A stretch of DNA of 19,130 nt. Origin: an uncultured Eubacteriales bacterium. GTDB lineage: Bacteria > Bacillota > Clostridia > Oscillospirales > Acutalibacteraceae. The stretch lies in contig CAKUBN010000046.1 of assembly GCA_934643185.1 (NCBI GenBank), positions 1 through 19,130 of the forward strand. Direction: 5' to 3'. Shown piece by piece: positions 6,124-13,676 of this stretch. How positions within the stretch are numbered: position 1 is the first letter of the stretch; each line of letters starts with the position of its first letter. The translations under genes were made by a program, and so were the position numbers. Under the pieces are notes generated by a model. That model was not told where the DNA came from. It did no database searches and saw only the letters and a list, made by a program, of their open reading frames with translations.

Positions 6124-7680
6124 ATGTATAAAATGATCGTTGTGGACGATTCCGAGATGACACGCCAGGGCATACGCGCTTCCGTAAACTGGGAAGTGAT
6201 GGACGTGCGCATCGTGGGTGAAGCAGCAGACGGCTTGGAGGCCATGGTGCTCATCCACGATACGGACCCGGATATCATCATTTGCGACATCCGTATGCCG
6301 AAGCTTGACGGCATTGCACTCATCAATGAGGTGCTGCCCTCTCACCCATCTCTGCAGGTCATTTTCTTCAGCGGCTATTCCGATAAAGAATACCTCAAAA
6401 ACGCCATCAAGCTCGAAGCTGTGGATTACCTCTATAAGCCGTTGCAACTGCACGAGCTCATCGGCGCCGTGGAAAAAGCCAAAAAGAAGTGTATGAACAA
6501 GAAAGTGCATCTGCCGCAGAACGAAGCCGACCTTGCGCTTTCCCTTTTGCAGTGCAGCGAAAACGAGATCCCGTCTGATCTGCCGCTGGATCTGCATGCG
6601 CCGCTCGTGACTGTCATCGTGCAGATGAATACGGCGGGCGAGCACATGGCAGACCGCGCGTACGACAATCAGCTCGACGATCTGCTTTTGGCTTCTCGCC
6701 ACTACTTGGCGTTCCAAACGGCCGCGGCGCGCGTGTTCGATGGTAAATTTGTGATGTCCTGCGCGGGTAAGGGCTACATTCTGCACGCAAATGTTTCGCA
6801 GGACTTTTTAAACCGCAAAATGGCGGAGGTGAAGCTCAGCCCGTTCTTCACTACGCTCGACAGCGGTCAGGCCGATGTGGTCGTCGGTGTGAGCAATTTG
6901 TGCACGGATTTCAAATATCTGCGCGAAGCATATGACGAAGCCCGCGCAGCGGTGCGCGCCGCGTTCCTGCTCGGCTACGGGCGCGTAATCTTTTACAGAG
7001 ATTTGAGCCAAAAGCCGTTTGTGCCCTCGCAGGATATGCAACGCGAGCTATACGACCGCATTTTGGCAAATGATTTCACGCAGGCTACAAATTTTCTTAA
7101 CGGCTATATCGATTCACTTTCCGCCTGCCGCGAGCAGGATATTCCGCAGATTCGCGAGGCGCTCACGTCCATCGCATATTGGCTCAGCCGTCAGGGCAAG
7201 CAGAACGAGCAGGACGGTAGCCAGTATATTTCGGAGTTCATCCACTTTGCGCCGAGCCTTTCCGTCGTGCACGATTATCTGCTCACACAGCTGCAAAAGC
7301 ACATTGACAGCATCTCGAACCTCGATAACAAAAGTCGCATCGTGCTCGAAGTGGAGCAATATATCACGCAAAATTACGATAAGGAACTCTCCATTCGTGA
7401 GATCGCCCAGCGCGTTTTCGTAACGCCGAACTACCTTTGCTACCTCTATAAAAAGAACACCAAGCGCACACTGAACCAGTTTATTCTGGATACCAAAATG
7501 AAAAAAGCCCGAAAGCTTGTGTGCGAGACGAATATGAAGTTCGGCGAGATCGCCGATGCGCTCGGCTACGCGAACCAGAACTACTTCACGCGTTTGTTCA
7601 CGAAGTATTTCGGCGAAAGCCCGCGTGCATACCGCAACAAATACGGCAGCATCTCTTTTTCCAGTACGGAGGGCGAATAA
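6124..7680 (+). CDS. YesN-like response regulator, receiver domain plus AraC-type DNA-binding domain
   Basis: A 518-residue cytoplasmic transcription factor. Residues 1-120 form a CheY-like receiver: acidic pair Asp8-Asp9, phosphoacceptor Asp55 in IICDIRMPKLDG, Ser83, and Lys105 in YLYKP, so all key residues are present. A central region of unassigned function follows. Roughly residues 408-508 form two AraC-type helix-turn-helix units, including SIREIAQRVFVTPNYLCYLYKK cut by a linker and FGEIADALGYANQNYF with the GESPRAYR ending. It partners the sensor kinase that follows; the two reading frames overlap by one base (TAATG). It most probably activates the divergent transporter operon and possibly the two downstream oxidoreductase genes. 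The family relation is certain; the targets are inferred from position. Confidence 0.93.
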   Translation: MYKMIVVDDSEMTRQGIRASVNWEVMDVRIVGEAADGLEAMVLIHDTDPDIIICDIRMPKLDGIALINEVLPSHPSLQVIFFSGYSDKEYLKNAIKLEAVDYLYKPLQLHELIGAVEKAKKKCMNKKVHLPQNEADLALSLLQCSENEIPSDLPLDLHAPLVTVIVQMNTAGEHMADRAYDNQLDDLLLASRHYLAFQTAAARVFDGKFVMSCAGKGYILHANVSQDFLNRKMAEVKLSPFFTTLDSGQADVVVGVSNLCTDFKYLREAYDEARAAVRAAFLLGYGRVIFYRDLSQKPFVPSQDMQRELYDRILANDFTQATNFLNGYIDSLSACREQDIPQIREALTSIAYWLSRQGKQNEQDGSQYISEFIHFAPSLSVVHDYLLTQLQKHIDSISNLDNKSRIVLEVEQYITQNYDKELSIREIAQRVFVTPNYLCYLYKKNTKRTLNQFILDTKMKKARKLVCETNMKFGEIADALGYANQNYFTRLFTKYFGESPRAYRNKYGSISFSSTEGE

Positions 7681-9530
7681 TGATGAACCCTTTCTCCTAC
7701 CTTGCGCTGCAGTATAAAAACTGTTCTATGCACGTGAAGCTCTTTGCGTCGTACTTCCTTCTCATTTTTATTCCCATCATTGTCCTCACAATGTTCGCCA
7801 CCTACCAGAGCACAAAGATCATCGAAAAGCAATCGATGGAGATCACAGGGCTTTACTTACAGCAAACGGAAAATGAGATTGAATCTGAGCTTAACCGCCT
7901 TGCGACCATATCCTCCTCCGTGGCGCAACTTTCGGATGTGCATGAGGTGTTGGAAAAGCAAGATAGCAACATCAGCTTCAGCGAAGAATACGATGACATG
8001 AATGCGTTGTACAAAACAATTGAATCCACGCGCACGCTGTACGGCGTATATCAAATCCGGCTTTATATCAGCGATTCGTTTCGGTATAGCCGCAGTCACT
8101 ACATTACGTACCCGTTAAGCGAAATTTCCGATGCGGATTGGTATAAACAGCTTTTGGCCGAATACGGCATGCGGGCGTTTTTGCCGCCGAGCACATTTCG
8201 TCAGCCGCTGTCGAAGCCGCAGGAGGTTCTGTCCGTTGTCACGCTCATTCGCAGTCGCAAGGATATCAACACAGTCCTCGGTGTGGTGCGCGTAGATATT
8301 TTGAAAAGCGATGTATTAAACATGCTGCGCCATGGCAACTACACCGAGCCGAGCGCGGCCTATCTTGTAGACGAAAACCTCAATATCATTTGCGGTGCGG
8401 ACAGCTCTCTGACGCTTTCCAATGAAGAGCTTGCGGCTGATATTCATGAGCTTCAAAAAGAAACGGGTTCATTTTCCGGTGTGCAGACGCAGGGCGAATC
8501 GGTGTTCGGTCTTTCCGCGCCTGTTTTCGACAGCTGCCGCATATTCACGGTTGCTTCCATGAATAACCTGCTTTCTCCCGTCAAAGATCTGCGCAATCAA
8601 ATGATTGTGCTGACCATCATCATCAGCGTAATCGCGTTCATTCTCTCCTATGTCTACGCAAAATACAGCACGCGGCGTATCAAAACGCTTGCAAAGCAGG
8701 TGCAGCGTGTAGAAAACGGCGATTTAAATGTAAGCTGTATCGTGGACAGCGACGATGAGATCGGCGAGCTGCAAAACAGCTTCAATTTCATGGTGCGGCG
8801 CATCAGCGTACTGATTGACGAGCGGTATAACCTCGGCAAAAACCTGAAGGACATGGAGCTGCGCGCCCTGCAGGCCCAGATCAACCCGCATTTTCTCTAT
8901 AATACACTCGACCTGATCTCTTGGAAAGCGACCGCAAACGGCGATATGGAGACGGTGGACATCGTTGTGAAGCTTGCGCGTTTTTACCGCCTCAGTCTCA
9001 GCAACGGCAGTGATTTTCTGCCGCTCAGCGACGAGGCGGAGCACGTGCGACTGTTTGTGGAGCTGACGAATCTGAGTCGCGGCCGCACGGTGGAACTCAT
9101 CACGAAAATCGATCCGTCTATTGCAGATTACCCCATCATGAAGCTCATTTTGCAGCCGATCGTGGAAAACAGCCTGTTTCACGGCTTATATGAGCTCGAT
9201 GACCGCGCAGGCGTCATCTGCCTTTCCGCCGAGCGCATCGGCAGCTATGTGCAGATCCGCATACAGGATAACGGCATTGGTATGGATAAAGGCAAACTGG
9301 CGGAGATCCTTGCCAAAAAGGATAAGCCCGTCGTAAACACCAGGCGCGGCGGCTACGGCATCGGCAATATTTTGGAGCGCCTGCACATTTATTACGATGA
9401 TGATTTTATGTTTGAGATCGATTCCGCCATTCTGGTCGGCACCACGGTGACGATCCGCGTCCCCTATTCCCGCAACGATTCCCCGCAGATCCACGCGGAG
9501 CGCCCCATCGGCGGCGCAGAGCAAAATTGA
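7680..9530 (+). CDS. YesM-like sensor histidine kinase
   Basis: A 616-residue membrane sensor that would phosphorylate the preceding response regulator. A first membrane segment at about residues 21-42 (FASYFLLIFIPIIVL) and a second at about 307-328 enclose an extracellular sensing domain of about 260 residues. A HAMP linker follows (IKTLAKQVQRVENGDL). The phosphoacceptor is His404 in QAQINPHFLYNTLD, typical of the His_kinase (PF06580) family. The ATP-binding domain shows the N box (IVENSLFHG, about 493-502), DNGIGMD (about 529) and GGYGIGNILERL (about 557). The ATG overlaps the response-regulator stop and is preceded by GGAGGG at 6 bases; a second ATG follows directly. It is the only visible complete gene here ending in TGA. 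The signal sensed is unknown, presumably the transporter's ligand. Confidence 0.93.
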   Translation: MMNPFSYLALQYKNCSMHVKLFASYFLLIFIPIIVLTMFATYQSTKIIEKQSMEITGLYLQQTENEIESELNRLATISSSVAQLSDVHEVLEKQDSNISFSEEYDDMNALYKTIESTRTLYGVYQIRLYISDSFRYSRSHYITYPLSEISDADWYKQLLAEYGMRAFLPPSTFRQPLSKPQEVLSVVTLIRSRKDINTVLGVVRVDILKSDVLNMLRHGNYTEPSAAYLVDENLNIICGADSSLTLSNEELAADIHELQKETGSFSGVQTQGESVFGLSAPVFDSCRIFTVASMNNLLSPVKDLRNQMIVLTIIISVIAFILSYVYAKYSTRRIKTLAKQVQRVENGDLNVSCIVDSDDEIGELQNSFNFMVRRISVLIDERYNLGKNLKDMELRALQAQINPHFLYNTLDLISWKATANGDMETVDIVVKLARFYRLSLSNGSDFLPLSDEAEHVRLFVELTNLSRGRTVELITKIDPSIADYPIMKLILQPIVENSLFHGLYELDDRAGVICLSAERIGSYVQIRIQDNGIGMDKGKLAEILAKKDKPVVNTRRGGYGIGNILERLHIYYDDDFMFEIDSAILVGTTVTIRVPYSRNDSPQIHAERPIGGAEQN

Positions 9531-9556
9531 TGCTTTATATCGATTTTTACTAAAAT
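9527..9556 (+). promoter_or_regulatory. Possible promoter of the oxidoreductase 2-3 unit
   Basis: TTGATG (9527-9532) and TAAAAT (9551-9556) are 18 bases apart and overlap the end of the kinase gene. There is no terminator hairpin between the kinase and oxidoreductase 2, so readthrough from the regulator promoter is equally possible. The 130-base gap otherwise holds only AT-rich sequence with no clear structure. Confidence 0.35.
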
Positions 9557-9660
9557 ACTACGCACTGCATATTCACCTCTTGTTTTTTTCGTTTGTCTTC
9601 GTTATCTTTAAAGCAGCGCAGCGTTTATCTGCCTGATCTAAAGATGAAAAGAGGTTCAAC

Positions 9661-11010
9661 ATGTATACCCTTAGATCCCGTTCCATTCCGCTCAATACAG
9701 ATTATGACGTGATCGTGGTCGGCGGCGGCCCTTCGGGCTGCACGGCGGCAGCCGCAGCGGCGCGCACCGGTGCAAAAACGCTTTTACTGGAAGCAACTGG
9801 CTCGCTCGGCGGCATGGGCACTTCCGGATTAGTCCCCGCATGGTGTCCGTTTTCGGATAAAGAGAGAATCATTTATCGCGGTCTTGCCGAAACCGTTTTC
9901 GAGCGCTCGAAGGCACTTTCTTCGCACGTAGCGCCGACCGACGTTGACTGGGTGCCGATTGACCCGGAGGGGCTGAAACGCATCTATGACGACCTGATGC
10001 AGGAATACGGCGTTACGGTGCTGTTCAACACATTTCTCTGCGACGTGGATGCCGAAAACGGCGAAGTGCACGCCATTGTAACGGCGAACAAAGCCGGGTT
10101 CACGGCATACAGCGCCAAAACGTATATCGACTGCACCGGTGACGGCGACCTTGCCGTATGGGCGGGTGCAAGGTACGAGTTTGAAGAAGACGGCGAGCCG
10201 ATGCCCTCCACCCTGTGTTTTATTTTGTCCAATGTAGACTTGTATGCCTACCTATATCACCCGAAATACGGGCACAGAAATGGCGGCATACACCCAAACA
10301 ACAAAAAAAGCTTTACACACCTGCTGCCGAACGACGACCGTTTCCCGGAAATTTTGGACACGCACCTGTGCAACAACATCATCGGCCCGAACACCATCGG
10401 CTTTAACGCCGGGCATTTATTCGGCCTCGATTCCACCGACCCGAAGTCAGTCTCCGAAGCGATGATGCGCGGCAGACGCATTGCAAAGCAGTACCGCGAC
10501 GCGCTCGCGACTTACTTCCCGGAGGCTTTCGGCAACGCGTACCTTGTCGCCACCGCACCGGTGATGGGCGTGCGCGAAAGCAGACGCATCGTCGGCGATT
10601 ATAAGCTGACCGTGGAGGATTACGTCACAAAAGCCGATTTCCCGGATGAGATCTGCCGCAACAGTTATTACCTCGACGTGCACTACACGCTCGAGGAAGC
10701 GAAGCTCGCAGCTGCCGGTAAGATCGATAACGAAAAGCGCGATGCACGCTACGGCCCGGGCGAATCGCACGGCATCCCCTACCGCGCTTTGCTGCCGCAG
10801 GGCGTGAAAAACGTGATCGTCGCCGGGCGCTCCATTTCGTGCGATAAGCGCATTCAGGGCTCCGTACGCGTGATGCCCGTGTGCCTCACAATGGGCGAAG
10901 CTGCCGGCGTGGCAGCTGCATTTGCGGCAAACGCAGACGGCGACGTGCATGCGGTCGATACGGATAAGCTCAGAGAAACCCTGCGCGAAAACGGCGCGTA
11001 TTTTCACTAA
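9661..11010 (+). CDS. FAD-dependent oxidoreductase 2 (FAD_oxidored/PF12831-like)
   Basis: A 449-residue cytoplasmic flavoprotein. The FAD-binding Rossmann unit is at residues 14-45 (DYDVIVVGGGPSGC, with Glu44 at the end of the second strand), followed by LGGMGTSG. The family motif IDCTGDGDL is at 156-164 and GVRESRR at 303-309. The C-terminal block runs from AGRSIS to MGEAAG (388-416), and the protein ends in a helix (DTDKLRETLRENG). The central part (about 180-290) differs strongly from oxidoreductases 1 and 3, suggesting a different substrate. A good ribosome site (AGAGG, 6 bases) precedes the ATG. It lies 130 bases after the kinase and 20 bases before oxidoreductase 3. The reaction is unknown; oxidation or reduction of a sugar-like compound is inferred only from the transporter nearby. 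Confidence 0.88.
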   Translation: MYTLRSRSIPLNTDYDVIVVGGGPSGCTAAAAAARTGAKTLLLEATGSLGGMGTSGLVPAWCPFSDKERIIYRGLAETVFERSKALSSHVAPTDVDWVPIDPEGLKRIYDDLMQEYGVTVLFNTFLCDVDAENGEVHAIVTANKAGFTAYSAKTYIDCTGDGDLAVWAGARYEFEEDGEPMPSTLCFILSNVDLYAYLYHPKYGHRNGGIHPNNKKSFTHLLPNDDRFPEILDTHLCNNIIGPNTIGFNAGHLFGLDSTDPKSVSEAMMRGRRIAKQYRDALATYFPEAFGNAYLVATAPVMGVRESRRIVGDYKLTVEDYVTKADFPDEICRNSYYLDVHYTLEEAKLAAAGKIDNEKRDARYGPGESHGIPYRALLPQGVKNVIVAGRSISCDKRIQGSVRVMPVCLTMGEAAGVAAAFAANADGDVHAVDTDKLRETLRENGAYFH

Positions 11011-11030
11011 GAATCTTGGAGGAGTTTAAC

Positions 11031-12284
11031 ATGAAATATGATGTAATCGTAGTCGGCGGCGGCTTTGCCGGCACCGCAGCGGCAGTTTCCGCCGCAAGAG
11101 AAGGCGCAAAGGTGCTGCTGCTTGAAAAGAGCGGCTTTCTCGGCGGCGCAGCCGGAAACTGCTACGTCAACCCGTTTATGGGCTACACAACAAAAATCAA
11201 CGGCAAAACGACGCTGCTTTCCGACGGCATCTTTACCGAAATTCTGGATCGTCTCGAGAAAAAGGGCGGCCTGATGCCGAACCGCGTGACATTCAGCGAA
11301 GAAGTTTTGAAGCTCGTTTTTGATGAAATGACCGAGGAGAGCGGCGTTGACGTGCTGTTCCACGCCTACCTGCTGCGTGCCGAGCGTGACTGTGACCGCA
11401 TTCAGTCCGTGACGATCATGGGCAAGGGCGGCGAAATGACGTTTGAGGCCGATTATTTCATCGACGCTACGGGTGATGCCGACCTGACAGCGCGCGCCGG
11501 TGCACCGTACCGCATTGGCCGTGAGGAGGATAATCTCTGCCAGCCGATGACGCTGTGCTTCCGCATGTCCGGCGTGGACGTTGACCTCGCATTCAAAAAT
11601 ACGGAAAAGATCAATGCGCTGTATAAGCAGTTCCGCGAAGACGGCAAGATCAAAAACCCGCGCGAGGACGTGCTGAAGTTCAAATATGTGGCAGACGGCG
11701 TGCTGCACCTCAATTCCACGCGCATCGTAAAGCGCTCGCCGTTTGACCTTTATGATCTCAGCTTTGCCGAGCGCGAGGCGCGCCGCCAGATGTTCGAGCT
11801 TTACACGTTCCTTAAAGAAAACTGCGAGGGCTTTAAAAACAGCACGCTGCTGTCCTCTGCCCCGGAGATCGGCGTGCGTGAAAGCCGCATGATCGACGGC
11901 GTGTACACGCTGACGGTCTCTGACCTCAAGGACTGCGTACATTTTGAAGACGGCGTTGCGGCGTGCAACTATGACATCGATATCCACAACCCGGAGGGCA
12001 CCGGCACGAGCCATTATTACTTCAAGGAAGGCACGTACTACACCATCCCCTACCGCAGCCTGATGCCGAAGAACATCAAAAACCTGCTTGCCGCCGGCCG
12101 CTGCATTTCCGGCAGCCACGAGGCGCAGGCGTCGTTCCGCATCATGCCCACGTGCTGCAGCACGGGCGAAGCCGCCGGTGTCGCGGCCGCCGTCGCCGTG
12201 CAGGACCACACCGACTTCCCGGAAACGGATGTGAAGAAAATCCAGGCGCTGCTGCGTAAGCACCACGCGTTTATCGGCGAATAA
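11031..12284 (+). CDS. FAD-dependent oxidoreductase 3 (FAD_oxidored/PF12831-like)
   Basis: A 417-residue cytoplasmic flavoprotein, the third of its family in the window. The FAD-binding unit starts at once (KYDVIVVGGGFAGTA, residues 2-16, with Glu32 in LLLEKSG), then FLGGAAG. IDATGDADL is at 144-152, GVRESR at 281-286, and AGRCIS to TGEAAG at 355-383. The C-terminus has the helix DVKKIQALLRK. The ATG at 11031 is preceded by GGAGGA at 6 bases; an earlier in-frame TTG at 11016 lies before the ribosome site and is not used. It is the last gene of the plus unit, 20 bases after oxidoreductase 2, and a terminator follows. The two are surely co-transcribed. The substrate is unknown; the middle third is not alike among the three paralogues. 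Confidence 0.88.
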   Translation: MKYDVIVVGGGFAGTAAAVSAAREGAKVLLLEKSGFLGGAAGNCYVNPFMGYTTKINGKTTLLSDGIFTEILDRLEKKGGLMPNRVTFSEEVLKLVFDEMTEESGVDVLFHAYLLRAERDCDRIQSVTIMGKGGEMTFEADYFIDATGDADLTARAGAPYRIGREEDNLCQPMTLCFRMSGVDVDLAFKNTEKINALYKQFREDGKIKNPREDVLKFKYVADGVLHLNSTRIVKRSPFDLYDLSFAEREARRQMFELYTFLKENCEGFKNSTLLSSAPEIGVRESRMIDGVYTLTVSDLKDCVHFEDGVAACNYDIDIHNPEGTGTSHYYFKEGTYYTIPYRSLMPKNIKNLLAAGRCISGSHEAQASFRIMPTCCSTGEAAGVAAAVAVQDHTDFPETDVKKIQALLRKHHAFIGE

Positions 12285-12304
12285 ATTTTAAAACTACAGC
12301 AAAA

Positions 12305-12342
12305 AATCCCTCGACAGCTGTGCTTCAGCTTGTCGGGGGATT
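12305..12342. terminator. Bidirectional rho-independent terminator between the accessory locus and trmFO
   Basis: AATCCCTCGACA (12305-12316) pairs with TGTCGGGGGATT (12331-12342) with a single G-U, and AGCT/GCT extends the stem. On the minus strand it is followed by TTTT from the A-run at 12301-12306, ending the trmFO unit. On the plus strand it is followed by CTTCTATCTTT, ending the oxidoreductase 2-3 unit. Confidence 0.85.
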
Positions 12343-12359
12343 CTTCTATCTTTAGTCCC

Positions 12360-13676
12360 TTATGCGTTTTTCAGTGTTTCGGCAAGGTCTTCAAGCGCGC
12401 GGGCGGAAAGCGCGGCGTAGCGCTCCTTTTTGTCGCGAATGTGCGGCTCAATGACGGGCAGAATGCCGAAGTTCGCGCCCATCGGCTGGAAATCCTTCGA
12501 GGGGCTGTGCGCGGCGTGCTCTGCAAGCGAGCCCATCATGGTGGTGACGGGCAGAATGAGCGGCGCTTTGCCCTCTAAACGGCGCACGGCGTTGCGCCCG
12601 GCAAGCAGGCCGGACGATGCCGATTCCATGTAGCCCTCCACGCCGGTCATCTGTCCCGCAAAGAACAGCTCCGGGCGCGTACGCATGGAGAAATCCGCGT
12701 TCAAAAGCTTCGGTGAAACGAGGAACGTGTTGCGGTGCATCACACCGTAGCGCATGTATTCCGCGTTTTTCAGGCCAGGGATCATGCCGAACACGCGCTT
12801 TTGCTCGGGAAATTTCAAGTTCGTCTGGAAACCGACGAGGTTGAACAGCGTCTTTTCCGCGTTTTCGGTGCGCAGCTGCACCACAGCCCACGGGCGGTGC
12901 CCCGTGCGGGGGTCGCGCAGACCGACCGGCTTTAACGGGCCGAAACGGATCGTATCGTGACCGCGCTGTGCCATGACTTCAATCGGCATGCAGCCCTCAT
13001 AGACCTTCGGATTCATCACGTCAAAGTCGTGGATGGGCGCGCGCTCTGCGGTGACAAGCGCCTCATAAAACGCGTCGTACTCCTCCTTGTTCATCGGGCA
13101 GTTGATGTAATCGTCGTCGCCCTTATCGTAGCGGGAGGCCGTAAAGCAGTGCTCCATGTCAAGGCTTTCACGCGTGACGATCGGCGCGGCGGCATCGAAA
13201 AAGCTGAGCGCCCCGCCGCAAAGGTTCGTGATCTGCTCGGCGAGCGCATCACTTGTCAGCGGGCCGCTCGCAACGACGGTCACGCCCTCGGCGGGAATTT
13301 CCGTCACTTCGCCGTGGATGACTTCGATGTTCGGGTGCTCCTCAATCGCTTTTGTGACGAGCTCTGAAAAGCGGTCGCGGTCAACGGCGAGCGCGCCGCC
13401 TGCGGGCACGGCGGTTTTATCCGCACAGGCAACGAGCAGAGAATCCATGCGGCGCATTTCCTCTTTCAAAAGCCCGGCGGCGCTATCGATGCGCGCAGCC
13501 TTCAAAGAATTCGAGCAGATGAGCTCCGCAAACCCGGCGCTTTTATGCGCAGGCGAAAACTTCTGTGGCTTCATCTCGAAAAGGCGTACAGAATACCCCG
13601 CCTGCGCAATCTGCCACGCCGCTTCGGAGCCGGCAAGACCCGCGCCGATGACGGTGACGGTCTGCTTATTCTCCAT
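12360..13676 (-). CDS. trmFO: TrmFO, folate/FAD-dependent tRNA (uracil-54-C5)-methyltransferase
   Basis: TrmFO makes 5-methyluridine at position 54 of tRNA, using methylene-tetrahydrofolate as carbon source and reduced FAD. The 438-residue protein has the usual family length. It starts with an FAD Rossmann motif, VTVIGAGLAGSEAA (7-20), followed by KFSPAHKS and ELICSNSLK. Cys54 and Cys229 (in YEGCMPIE) appear to correspond to the two functional cysteines Cys53 and Cys226 of the Bacillus subtilis enzyme. The start overlaps the end of topA by 11 bases, with GGGAG just before the ATG. In Bacillus trmFO (formerly gid) also follows topA, which supports the assignment. It is unrelated in role to the three flavoenzymes next door despite the shared cofactor fold. 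Confidence 0.97.
   Translation of the reverse strand: MENKQTVTVIGAGLAGSEAAWQIAQAGYSVRLFEMKPQKFSPAHKSAGFAELICSNSLKAARIDSAAGLLKEEMRRMDSLLVACADKTAVPAGGALAVDRDRFSELVTKAIEEHPNIEVIHGEVTEIPAEGVTVVASGPLTSDALAEQITNLCGGALSFFDAAAPIVTRESLDMEHCFTASRYDKGDDDYINCPMNKEEYDAFYEALVTAERAPIHDFDVMNPKVYEGCMPIEVMAQRGHDTIRFGPLKPVGLRDPRTGHRPWAVVQLRTENAEKTLFNLVGFQTNLKFPEQKRVFGMIPGLKNAEYMRYGVMHRNTFLVSPKLLNADFSMRTRPELFFAGQMTGVEGYMESASSGLLAGRNAVRRLEGKAPLILPVTTMMGSLAEHAAHSPSKDFQPMGANFGILPVIEPHIRDKKERYAALSARALEDLAETLKNA

Noticed and set aside
5965..6786. A 273-codon minus-strand frame opposite the start of the response regulator.
   Set aside because: The plus strand encodes a canonical receiver domain with all key residues; the minus frame also crosses the rightward promoter region and has no recognisable motif.
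9571..9599. A second possible promoter, TTGTTT and TATCTT with a 17-base gap, before oxidoreductase 2.
   Set aside because: Both boxes match the consensus poorly and the region is simply T-rich; the candidate at 9527-9556 is better.
11007..12266. A 419-codon open frame on the minus strand opposite oxidoreductase 3.
   Set aside because: It mirrors almost the whole plus-strand gene, has a low-complexity His/Arg/Ala/Val-rich composition, no recognisable motif and no clear ribosome site. The plus strand has clear FAD motifs and a good ribosome site. Codon bias of the real gene explains the open antisense frame.
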